64,000 nucleotides of DNA from Aquimixticola soesokkakensis. Its GTDB lineage: Bacteria > Pseudomonadota > Alphaproteobacteria > Rhodobacterales > Rhodobacteraceae. This document shows positions 1 through 6,977 of this stretch, piece after piece (position 1 is the first letter of the stretch; every line of letters starts with the position of its first letter). The notes under the pieces were generated by a model that ran no database searches, was not told the origin of the DNA, and saw only the letters and a list, made by a program, of their open reading frames with translations. Both the position numbers and the translations under genes were made by a program. Location of the stretch: contig NZ_FWFS01000004.1 in assembly GCF_900172375.1 (NCBI RefSeq), forward strand, positions 186,001 through 250,000, read 5' to 3'.

Positions 1-55
1 CAATTTCGTCGTGACCTCTCCGCGCTTTGCCGCTCAGGTCGCCTGGGCGAACTAA
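1..55 (+). CDS. C-terminal end of an upstream gene (unidentified)
   Basis: Reading from base 2 gives 17 residues ending in VAWAN before a TAA stop at 53-55, followed 33 bp later by a strong terminator. This fits the tail of a gene that begins before the window. Too little remains to name a product. Upstream of hom in related bacteria I would expect an aminotransferase, but that is only a guess from gene order. Confidence 0.4.
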   Translation, partial: NFVVTSPRFAAQVAWAN

Positions 56-87
56 GCGCCGCCTGTCGCGACACCGCCCAAAACAGC

Positions 88-118
88 AAGGGCCGGCCTT
101 TCGGGGCTGGCCCTTTTT
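88..118 (+). terminator. Rho-independent terminator
   Basis: The arm AAGGGCCGGCC (88-98) pairs with GGCTGGCCCTT with one wobble, a TTCG-type loop lies between them, and a T-run follows. It closes the upstream gene and isolates the lipoprotein gene. Confidence 0.85.
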
Positions 119-202
119 GCGCCTTCACCGGCGCGTGCCACACCACATTGCGCAGGACCAAAGGCACGGCTAGGGTGCGCCAAACCCCAACAGGAACCGC
201 AG

Positions 203-490
203 ATGATCCACCCGCGCGCCAAAGCCCTCCGCCTGACCGAATTGGCCTGCTGTCGCGCAGGATTGGCGGGCCTGTGCCTGTGGCTTGCGGGCTGCACGCC
301 GCCGCCCCAACTCGATGCCGCCCTTTCCCGGCAGGCCTTGGGCGCGGACTATCCCGTTTTGCTGCCGACGGCTGATTTCGCGGCAACGCCCGAGGCCACA
401 ACCAGCCTCACGGCGCAAGGCGCTGCGCTGGAGGCGCGCGCGGCAGCCCTACGCGCGCGCGCCGACACCCTGCGGGCGCAACCGCTGTAG
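203..490 (+). CDS. Small lipoprotein of unknown function
   Basis: A 95-residue protein with a basic N-terminus (MIHPRAKALR), a hydrophobic stretch (residues about 17-30) and a lipobox LWLAGC, so Cys31 would be the lipidated residue after signal peptidase II cleavage. The mature part is only about 65 residues. It ends in an Ala/Arg-rich helix (residues 70-95, repeated LEARAAALRARA-like heptads) that could form a coiled coil. No enzyme motif is visible. It lies between a terminator and hom, 133 bp upstream of the hom start, and may be co-transcribed with hom. Membrane location is inferred from the lipobox; the function is unknown. Confidence 0.75.
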   Translation: MIHPRAKALRLTELACCRAGLAGLCLWLAGCTPPPQLDAALSRQALGADYPVLLPTADFAATPEATTSLTAQGAALEARAAALRARADTLRAQPL

Positions 491-623
491 ACACCGCCTT
501 TTGCGGCCTGTCGCGGCCCGTTGCAGCCTGTCGCGCGGTCCGACATTGCACCAAAGGGATTTCCCCGCTAACAGAACGCGATCCATTTCGACCATCCAAC
601 AGACCAAAGCCGGAGCCAATCCC

Positions 624-1937
624 ATGACCCCCACCGACAAGAGCCAATCCCCCCTGCGTCTCGGCATTGCGGGTCTGGGCACCGTCGGCATCGGCGTGGT
701 AAAAATCATCGACAAAAAAGCCGCCCTGCTCGAAGCGCGCACTGGCCGTAAAGTGGTCATCACCGCCGTTTCTGCCCGTTCCAAAGACAAGGACCGCGGC
801 GTGGATCTGTCGGCTTACGCGTGGGAAAGCGATCCGGTCGCCTTGGCCAAACGCGACGACATCGACGTGTTCGTCGAACTGATGGGCGGTGCAGATGGCC
901 CTGCCAAAGATGCCACCCAAGCCGCGATTGCCAGCGGCAAGGATGTCGTCACGGCAAACAAAGCCATGCTGGCGCTACACGGGCAGGAACTGGCAGAAGC
1001 CGCCGAAGCGCGCGATCTGGTGATCCGCTTCGAGGCGGCGGTCGCTGGCGGCATTCCAGTCGTCAAATCCCTGACCGAAGGCCTTGCGGGCAATGAAATC
1101 AAGCGCGTCATGGGCGTGATGAACGGCACCTGCAACTACATCCTCACCCGCATGGAAGAAACGCGCCAACCCTATGGCGTTCTGTTCGACGAATGCGCCA
1201 AACTCGGCTATCTCGAAGCCGATCCGACGCTCGATGTGGGCGGCATCGACGCAGGGCACAAACTGGCGCTGCTTGCGGCCATCGCCTATGGCACGCAGGT
1301 CGATTTCGACGCGATCACCATTGAGGGCATTCAGGACATCACGCTCGATGACATCGAACAGGCCAGCGAACTTGGCTATAAAATCAAACTCTTGGGTGTG
1401 GCGCAAATGTCTGCGCGCGGCCTTGAGCAACGCATGACCCCCTGCCTTGTGCCCGCAACTTCGCCGCTGGGGCAACTGGCGGGCGGCACCAATATGGTGG
1501 TGCTCGAAGGCGACGATGTCGGGCAGATCGTGCTGCGCGGCGCAGGCGCGGGCGAAGGCCCGACCGCCTCTGCCGTCCTGTCGGATATTTGCGACATCGC
1601 GCGCGGGATTCGCATGGCGACCTTTGGTCAGAACGCCAGCGCGCTGGTCGCCGCCAAACCCGCGATCGCCGCCATCCCTGCGCCCTATTACCTGCGCCTC
1701 GAACTTGAGGACAAACCGGGTGCCTTGGCCAAGGTCGCCTTTGCACTCGGCGATGCGGGCGTCTCCATCGATCAGATGCGCCAATACGGCAATGACGACC
1801 AATATCCCGACACCTCGCCCGTGGTGATTGTCACCGATGCCTGTATGCGTTCCTCGCTCGACCTTGCCATCGAAGCCGCCCGCAAGACCGGCGTTCTGGC
1901 CTCCGATCCGGTCGCGATTCGCATCGAAGAAGTCTAA
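624..1937 (+). CDS. hom: Homoserine dehydrogenase
   Basis: 437 residues. It reduces L-aspartate-4-semialdehyde to L-homoserine with NAD(P)H, the branch point to threonine and methionine. The N-terminal Rossmann motif is GIAGLGTVG (residues 14-22). The catalytic/substrate domain carries the family signature around VMNGTCNYIL and the GYLEADPTLDVGGIDAGHK block. A C-terminal ACT domain (about residues 353-437, YYLRLELEDKPGALAKVA) is the usual site of threonine feedback inhibition. The same frame is open further upstream, but the start at 624 is preferred because CCGGAG lies 8 bp before it and the protein then begins at the family's usual point. recJ follows after 65 bp. Confidence 0.97.
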   Translation: MTPTDKSQSPLRLGIAGLGTVGIGVVKIIDKKAALLEARTGRKVVITAVSARSKDKDRGVDLSAYAWESDPVALAKRDDIDVFVELMGGADGPAKDATQAAIASGKDVVTANKAMLALHGQELAEAAEARDLVIRFEAAVAGGIPVVKSLTEGLAGNEIKRVMGVMNGTCNYILTRMEETRQPYGVLFDECAKLGYLEADPTLDVGGIDAGHKLALLAAIAYGTQVDFDAITIEGIQDITLDDIEQASELGYKIKLLGVAQMSARGLEQRMTPCLVPATSPLGQLAGGTNMVVLEGDDVGQIVLRGAGAGEGPTASAVLSDICDIARGIRMATFGQNASALVAAKPAIAAIPAPYYLRLELEDKPGALAKVAFALGDAGVSIDQMRQYGNDDQYPDTSPVVIVTDACMRSSLDLAIEAARKTGVLASDPVAIRIEEV

Positions 1938-2002
1938 GCCTGTGCGCCGAGCGAGGTGCAAAGCCGATTGCGCCCGCCCCCGTTCCAGCGCCATAAGGGC
2001 GC

Positions 2003-3754
2003 ATGAGTGATTTTCTCGACATTTCCGCCTCCCTGACGGGCCGCCGCTGGGTCGGCCCTTCCGCCGCCGAAGACCGCGCCGCCGAAGCGATGGCGCAGGG
2101 GACCGGCCTCCCCTTGCCGCTGTGCCTGACCCTTGCCAAACGCGGTGTCGCGCAGGAGGAGGCAACGGGCTTTCTCGATCCCAAACTCAAAGAGCTGCTG
2201 CCCGATCCGCGCAGCCTTCGGGACATGGAAATCGCCGCGACGCGGTTTCTAAAGGCGGTGAAACACCGCGAGCGCATCGCGATTTTTGCCGATTACGATG
2301 TGGACGGCGCGACCTCTGCGGCGCTTTTGATCGTCTGGCTGCGCGACATGGGGTTGAGCGCCACGCTCTATATTCCCGACCGCATCGACGAGGGCTACGG
2401 CCCCAATGACGCCGCGATGTCGGCACTGGCGCGCGAACACGATCTGATTGTCTGCGTCGATTGCGGCACCCTGTCCCATGCCCCGATTGCCGCTGCACAG
2501 GGGGCCGATGTCGTCGTGCTCGACCACCACCTGGGCGGGGAAACCCTGCCGGATTGCGTGGCGGTGGTGAACCCCAACCGTCAGGATGAAACCGGCGACC
2601 TTGCGCATCTTTGCGCGGCGGGCGTGGTGTTTTTGATGCTGGTCGAAGCCAACCGGCAAATGCGGCTTGAGGGGGCGCAGGGGCCAAACCTGATGCGCTA
2701 CCTCGATCTGGTCGCGCTTGGCACCGTGGCCGATGTTGCGCCGCTGGTCGGGGTGAACCGTGCCCTCGTGCGCCAGGGACTAAAGGTCATGGCCAACCGT
2801 GAGCGCATCGGGCTGACGGCGCTTGCGGATGTCAGTCGCATGGACACCGCGCCCAACGCCTACCACCTTGGGTTTTTGCTGGGGCCGCGCATCAACGCCG
2901 GTGGCCGCGTGGGCCGCGCCGATTTGGGGGCGAAACTGCTGACCTGCACCGATGAACACGAGGCCGCAGCACTTGCCGCCCAGCTGGACGAGCTGAACAC
3001 CGAGCGGCGCGAGATCGAGAACCGCGTGCGCGAAGCGGCCATCGAGCAGGCTACGGCGCGGGGCCTCGACGGGCCGCTGGTCTGGGCTGCAGGCGAAGGC
3101 TGGCACCCCGGCGTGGTCGGGATCGTTGCCTCGCGCCTCAAGGAATCAACCAACCGCCCCGCTGTCGTCATCGGGCTTGAGGACGGCATGGGCAAAGGAT
3201 CGGGGCGCTCCATTTCGGGCGTCGATCTGGGCGCATCGATCCAACGGCTGGCCGCCGAGGGGCTTTTGGTCAAAGGCGGCGGCCATAAAATGGCGGCAGG
3301 CCTGTCGGTCGAGGAATCACGCCTCGAAGCGGCGATGGAGCGTCTGGGCGAATTGCTTGCCAAACAGGGCGCAGGGCTGGCCGGTCCGGCTGATTTGAAA
3401 CTCGACGGCCTGTTGATGCCAGCGGCGGCGACGCTTGATCTGGTGAACCGGATCGAGGCGGCCGGTCCCTTCGGGGCCTCCGCCCCTGCCCCGCGTTTTG
3501 CCTTTGCCAATGCCAAGATCCTGCACACCCGCCGCGTGGGCGAAAGCCACCTGAAAGTGACCTTTGGCGATGGCTTTGGCGCGAAAATCGACGCGATTTC
3601 TTTTGGGGCCTATGACGGTCCCCTCGGGCCGCGTCTTGAGGGGCACAGGGGCGCGCCCTTCCATCTCGCGGGGCGGCTCGAGATCAATCAATGGGGCGGG
3701 CGCCAGTCGGTGCAACTGCGACTGGAAGATGCCGCAGAGCCGGTGCATCGCTGA
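2003..3754 (+). CDS. recJ: Single-stranded-DNA-specific exonuclease RecJ
   Basis: 583 residues. A 5'-3' single-strand exonuclease in RecF-pathway recombination and mismatch or base-excision repair. The DHH phosphoesterase core is clear: FADYDVDGATSAALL (Asp97, Asp99, Asp101) for motif I, VCVDCGT for motif II and LDHHLGGE (Asp174-His176) for the DHH motif. The DHHA1 domain ends in GGGHKMAAG near residue 430. The C-terminal OB-like domain covers roughly residues 450-583. Length is typical of bacterial RecJ. It follows hom by 65 bp in the same direction and is probably co-transcribed. No clear terminator follows; the tRNA-Glu promoter starts 56 bp downstream. Confidence 0.97.
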   Translation: MSDFLDISASLTGRRWVGPSAAEDRAAEAMAQGTGLPLPLCLTLAKRGVAQEEATGFLDPKLKELLPDPRSLRDMEIAATRFLKAVKHRERIAIFADYDVDGATSAALLIVWLRDMGLSATLYIPDRIDEGYGPNDAAMSALAREHDLIVCVDCGTLSHAPIAAAQGADVVVLDHHLGGETLPDCVAVVNPNRQDETGDLAHLCAAGVVFLMLVEANRQMRLEGAQGPNLMRYLDLVALGTVADVAPLVGVNRALVRQGLKVMANRERIGLTALADVSRMDTAPNAYHLGFLLGPRINAGGRVGRADLGAKLLTCTDEHEAAALAAQLDELNTERREIENRVREAAIEQATARGLDGPLVWAAGEGWHPGVVGIVASRLKESTNRPAVVIGLEDGMGKGSGRSISGVDLGASIQRLAAEGLLVKGGGHKMAAGLSVEESRLEAAMERLGELLAKQGAGLAGPADLKLDGLLMPAAATLDLVNRIEAAGPFGASAPAPRFAFANAKILHTRRVGESHLKVTFGDGFGAKIDAISFGAYDGPLGPRLEGHRGAPFHLAGRLEINQWGGRQSVQLRLEDAAEPVHR

Positions 3755-3810
3755 AATCACAGAGCAAATCGGATATTTTTAAAAAATTCGAACAAGGCGG
3801 AAATTTCTAC

Positions 3811-3839
3811 TTGCACTGAAAAGCGCCCTGCCCTAAATA
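3811..3839 (+). promoter_or_regulatory. Sigma-70 promoter of first tRNA-Glu
   Basis: The -35 box TTGCAC (3811-3816) and -10 box TAAATA (3834-3839) are separated by exactly 17 bp, and the tRNA starts 19 bp after the -10 box. The second tRNA-Glu copy has the same layout, which supports the call. Confidence 0.65.
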
Positions 3840-3857
3840 CCCGCTCACACCAAGCGC

Positions 3858-3932
3858 GGCCCGTTCGTCTATCGGTTAGGACGTCAGGTTTTCAACCTGA
3901 AAAGAGGGGTTCAACTCCCCTACGGGCTGCCA
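3858..3932 (+). tRNA. tRNA-Glu (anticodon TTC), copy 1
   Basis: The cloverleaf can be read directly: acceptor GGCCCGT pairs with ACGGGCT, then G73 and an encoded CCA. Anticodon stem CAGGT with loop around TTC; T-arm GAGGGGTTCAACTCCCC. Anticodon TTC reads GAA/GAG. The mature part is identical to the copy at 4189-4263. A short T-run at 3940-3945 may end transcription. Confidence 0.95.
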
Positions 3933-4142
3933 TTGGTGCTTTTTTCAGCACTGCTCGCAAAGTGTGAAAATCGCCTCCCCCTCACCGCGAAGCTTCGATT
4001 ACCCCCGTAGTTTTCCACAGGCTTTTGCAGCTTCTTCCCCTGTTGTCCACAGATGTATCCCGTGCCCGCCGCTCATGGCCCCTGCTGATGGGGCTTTCTG
4101 CACCGCGGCGTAAAAACTCTTGTTTTCAGGTAAAATCTCCTC

Positions 4143-4171
4143 TTGCACTCGCGCGGCGAACCCCCTAAACA
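4143..4171 (+). promoter_or_regulatory. Sigma-70 promoter of second tRNA-Glu
   Basis: TTGCAC (4143-4148), a 17-bp spacer and TAAACA (4166-4171), 18 bp before the tRNA. Box spacing and the sequence just before the tRNA (ACACCAAGCGC) match copy 1, while the spacer differs. The boxes are therefore conserved after duplication. Confidence 0.62.
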
Positions 4172-4188
4172 CCCCACACACCAAGCGC

Positions 4189-4263
4189 GGCCCGTTCGTC
4201 TATCGGTTAGGACGTCAGGTTTTCAACCTGAAAAGAGGGGTTCAACTCCCCTACGGGCTGCCA
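4189..4263 (+). tRNA. tRNA-Glu (anticodon TTC), copy 2
   Basis: An exact copy of the tRNA at 3858-3932, including the encoded CCA, 331 bp further on. The duplication includes the upstream promoter elements. The stretch between the two copies (3933-4188) shows no gene. Confidence 0.95.
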
Positions 4264-4287
4264 CTTTTCCCCATCATGTATAACTTT

Positions 4288-4305
4288 CCCGTGACGGGGT
4301 TTTTT
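4288..4305 (+). terminator. Short terminator after tRNA-Glu copy 2
   Basis: A small hairpin CCCG-TGA-CGGG is followed by GTTTTTT, 25 bp after the tRNA. The stem is short but the T-run is good. Confidence 0.5.
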
Positions 4306-4433
4306 GGCCGCCGCGCGGACAACTGTGCCGCTTTTTCGTGCGTTTACGCCGCGAGTGGCCTAGCCTGCTGTCAGGCGGGCGTGCGGCTCTGTTCCACGCC
4401 CGCGCCATCACCTTTTTTCCAGCGAGGCGCAGG

Positions 4434-6014
4434 ATGATCGAAACGAGCATGGGGTTTTCCTGCGGGTTTTCAGCCCCCCACCACAGCGCTGCCCAAGCCG
4501 GTCAGGATATCCTGCGCGACGGCGGAACAGCCATCGAAGCGATGGTGAGCGCGGCGGCGACCATCGCCGTCACCTATCCCCATATGAACGGTCTGGGCGG
4601 CGACGGGTTTTGGCTGATTCACCGGCGCGACAAGCCGCCTGTCGGCATTTTCGCCGCCGGCCCCAGCGCCGCACTGGCGAGCCTTGCGTGGTACGCGGAT
4701 CGCGGTGTGAGCCTGTCCACGACGGGCGAAATCCCGCCGCGTGGGCCGCTTGCCGCGCTCACCGTGCCCGGAACGGTGGACGGCTGGGCGCAGGCGCTAC
4801 GCCTCGTCGAGCGCCCCCGACCGCTGAGCCAGCTTCTGGCCCCTGCCATCGCCCATGCCCGCGACGGCATTGCCGTGACCGCCAACCAGCAGCGCAACAC
4901 CGCCCTCAAACTGGAGGGAATCCGCTCCGTTGCCGGCTTTGCACAAACCTACCTGCAAGACGGCGACGTGCCCCAACGCGCCAGCCGCTTTTACCAGCCT
5001 GCGCTGGCCGACACGCTCGAACAGCTCGCGCGCCACGGGTTGCGCAGCTTTTACGAGGGCGAGATCGCGGCCCGCCACGCGCAGTTCTGCGCTACCGAGG
5101 GCAGCCCGCTGCGTCAGGCGGATTTTACCGCCTATCACGCACAGCAGGTCACGCCCCTGCAGCTGACGACGCGCCATGGCACGCTGTTCAACATGACCCC
5201 GCCGACGCAAGGCGCGGTGTCTTTGGCGATTCTCGGCATCGCGGATCACCACGCCCCAGCGCCCCTCGACAGCCCCGCGTTCCATCACAGGCTGATCGAA
5301 GCGGTGAAACAGGCGATCCTGTGGCGCAACAGTCATCTGGGCGACGGCACCGACACGCGGGCCCTTCTAAGTCCGGACACTCTGGCGCGCATGGCCGCCC
5401 GGATCGACCCGAACCGCGCCGCGCCGTGGCCCCACCGCCCCGCTGAGGGCGATACGATCTGGATGGGCGCAGCGGATCGCCACGGCACGGTGGTCAGCTT
5501 TATCCAATCCACCTTCTGGGAATACGGCTCGGGGCTGACCTGCCCTGACACGGGAATTGCCTTTCAAAACCGTGGTGCCGGTTTTTCGCTGGCGGCAGGC
5601 CCCAACCAGCTGGCGCCCCGCAAGCGCCCGTTCCACACCCTCAATCCCGCCCTCGCACAGCTGAAGGACGGGCGCGTGATGGCCTATGGCACGATGGGCG
5701 GCGAAGGCCAGCCCCAAACGCAGGCGCAGATTTTTACCCGCTACGTCCAATGCGCCCAAGGCCTGCAACGCGCGATCACCGCGCCGCGCTGGCTGCTCGG
5801 GCGCACATGGGGAGATGCCTCCACCACGCTGAAATACGAAGACCGCTTTGATCCTGCGCTGATCGACGCGCTGCGTGGGGCGGGACATATCTGCGAAGCG
5901 ATGGGCAGCTTTAGCGACAATGCAGGGCATGCAGGCGCTGTTGTCAGCCACGCAAACGGGCTGATCGAAGCGGCCTTTGATCCGCGCGCCGACGGGGCGG
6001 CCCTGGTCGCCTAG
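4434..6014 (+). CDS. Gamma-glutamyltransferase family protein
   Basis: 526 residues from the start at 4434 (GAGGCGCAGG just upstream). An Ntn-hydrolase of the gamma-glutamyltranspeptidase family, which splits gamma-glutamyl bonds (for example glutathione) after autocleavage into two subunits. Family blocks seen: SAAATIAVTYPHMNGLGGDGF (about residues 39-59), TQGAVSLAILGI (258-269) and the presumptive processing/nucleophile threonine Thr341 in EGDTIWMGA, followed by YGSGLTCPDTGIAFQNR. A conserved C-terminal block MGGEGQPQTQAQI is present. No signal peptide is visible, unlike the periplasmic E. coli Ggt, so a cytoplasmic YwrD-like enzyme is likely. It converges with the transglutaminase gene across a repeat. 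Confidence 0.85.
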   Translation: MIETSMGFSCGFSAPHHSAAQAGQDILRDGGTAIEAMVSAAATIAVTYPHMNGLGGDGFWLIHRRDKPPVGIFAAGPSAALASLAWYADRGVSLSTTGEIPPRGPLAALTVPGTVDGWAQALRLVERPRPLSQLLAPAIAHARDGIAVTANQQRNTALKLEGIRSVAGFAQTYLQDGDVPQRASRFYQPALADTLEQLARHGLRSFYEGEIAARHAQFCATEGSPLRQADFTAYHAQQVTPLQLTTRHGTLFNMTPPTQGAVSLAILGIADHHAPAPLDSPAFHHRLIEAVKQAILWRNSHLGDGTDTRALLSPDTLARMAARIDPNRAAPWPHRPAEGDTIWMGAADRHGTVVSFIQSTFWEYGSGLTCPDTGIAFQNRGAGFSLAAGPNQLAPRKRPFHTLNPALAQLKDGRVMAYGTMGGEGQPQTQAQIFTRYVQCAQGLQRAITAPRWLLGRTWGDASTTLKYEDRFDPALIDALRGAGHICEAMGSFSDNAGHAGAVVSHANGLIEAAFDPRADGAALVA

Positions 6015-6016
6015 AC

Positions 6017-6087
6017 CGGGGTGCAGGGGCGTTTCACGCCCGGGTGCAGAGGCGTTTTCACGCCGGGGCGCAGGGGCGTTTCACGCC
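6017..6087 (+). repeat. Three tandem 23-24 bp repeats with internal hairpins
   Basis: Units 6017-6040, 6041-6064 and 6065-6087 are near-identical. Each contains the self-complementary core GGCGTTTCACGCC. They lie between two convergent genes and the last unit contains the TGA stop (6081-6083) of the minus-strand transglutaminase. They may act as a bidirectional transcription block or simply be slippage products. Confidence 0.85.
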
Positions 6088-6974
6088 GGGGCGTGGTCGC
6101 GCACTTGGCGCACATCGACGATCTGCTTGGTGGTATGGGACCCGGCGAACCGGCTGACGCCGCGCACCGGAGACACATCGTCATAGTCGCGCCCGACGCC
6201 CACCACGACGTGATCGCTGCCCGCGACCATGTTGTTGGTCGGATCGACCGCGATCCAGCCCATATCGAGGCCGCACCACGCCATGACCCAGGCGTGCATC
6301 GCATCCACGCCGTCCAGCTTCTTCTCACCCGGCGGCGGGAGCGTGCGCAGATAGCCCGACACATAGCCCGCCGGAATGCCAAGACCGCGCAGGGCGGCGA
6401 TGGTGATCTGGCTGAAATCCTGACAGACGCCGTGGCGCTTTTCGAAGGCCTCCAGCGGTGGCGTCTCCACGGAGGTGGCCGTGGCATCAAAGCTCATGTC
6501 GGCATGCACCGCCGCGGTCAGCCGTTTAAGATAGGACAGAACCGTGTCGGTGGGACGCAACAGCGCCCGCGCATAGGCGGTGATCGGTGCCTCAAGCGCC
6601 AGCCGCGGCGAGGCTCCCAAAAAGTGGTGCGGGCTTTGCGGCGCGATGGAGCGATAGCTCGCGATCTCGCGCATCAGCCCGTCAAAGGGCGGCGAGATAT
6701 CAAGCCCGAGCGGTTCGGAAAACCGCTCCACCCGCGCGCGCATCACCAGATGTAGTTTGGAATGGGGATCGTTCTGGCGCAACAAAACGGTCCGGTTGCC
6801 AAAGAAATCAAAGCCGTGATCCCGTTCCTGTGGATGGGGTGCGCTTTCGAGAGACCAGCTGATCAGACGCTGGCGCCCGTCAAGATCCGCAGGCACCAAC
6901 CGCAGCACCTGCCGCGTGGAGTGCGCGGGCACCGCGTAGGAATAGGTGATTTCAGCACGAATATCGTAGAGCAT
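6081..6974 (-). CDS. Transglutaminase-like protein (small)
   Basis: 297 residues. The N-terminal beta-sandwich domain (about 1-110, typical 'transglutaminase N' start MLYDIRAEITYSY) is followed by a papain-fold transglutaminase core. The triad is Cys184 (GVCQDFS), His227 (DAMHAWV) and Asp244 (AVDPTNN). No signal peptide. It is the last gene of a minus-strand trio, starting 3 bp after the ATP-grasp/alpha-E gene ends, so the two are translated together. In this family the core may act as a peptidase or amide-forming/transfer enzyme; the substrate is unknown. The stop codon lies inside a tandem repeat. Confidence 0.9.
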   Translation of the reverse strand: MLYDIRAEITYSYAVPAHSTRQVLRLVPADLDGRQRLISWSLESAPHPQERDHGFDFFGNRTVLLRQNDPHSKLHLVMRARVERFSEPLGLDISPPFDGLMREIASYRSIAPQSPHHFLGASPRLALEAPITAYARALLRPTDTVLSYLKRLTAAVHADMSFDATATSVETPPLEAFEKRHGVCQDFSQITIAALRGLGIPAGYVSGYLRTLPPPGEKKLDGVDAMHAWVMAWCGLDMGWIAVDPTNNMVAGSDHVVVGVGRDYDDVSPVRGVSRFAGSHTTKQIVDVRQVRDHAPA

Positions 6975-6977
6975 GAC

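Noticed and set aside
285-623. N-terminal extension of homoserine dehydrogenase
   Set aside because: The extra 113 residues overlap the lipoprotein gene and are low-complexity; the start at 624 has a good ribosome site.
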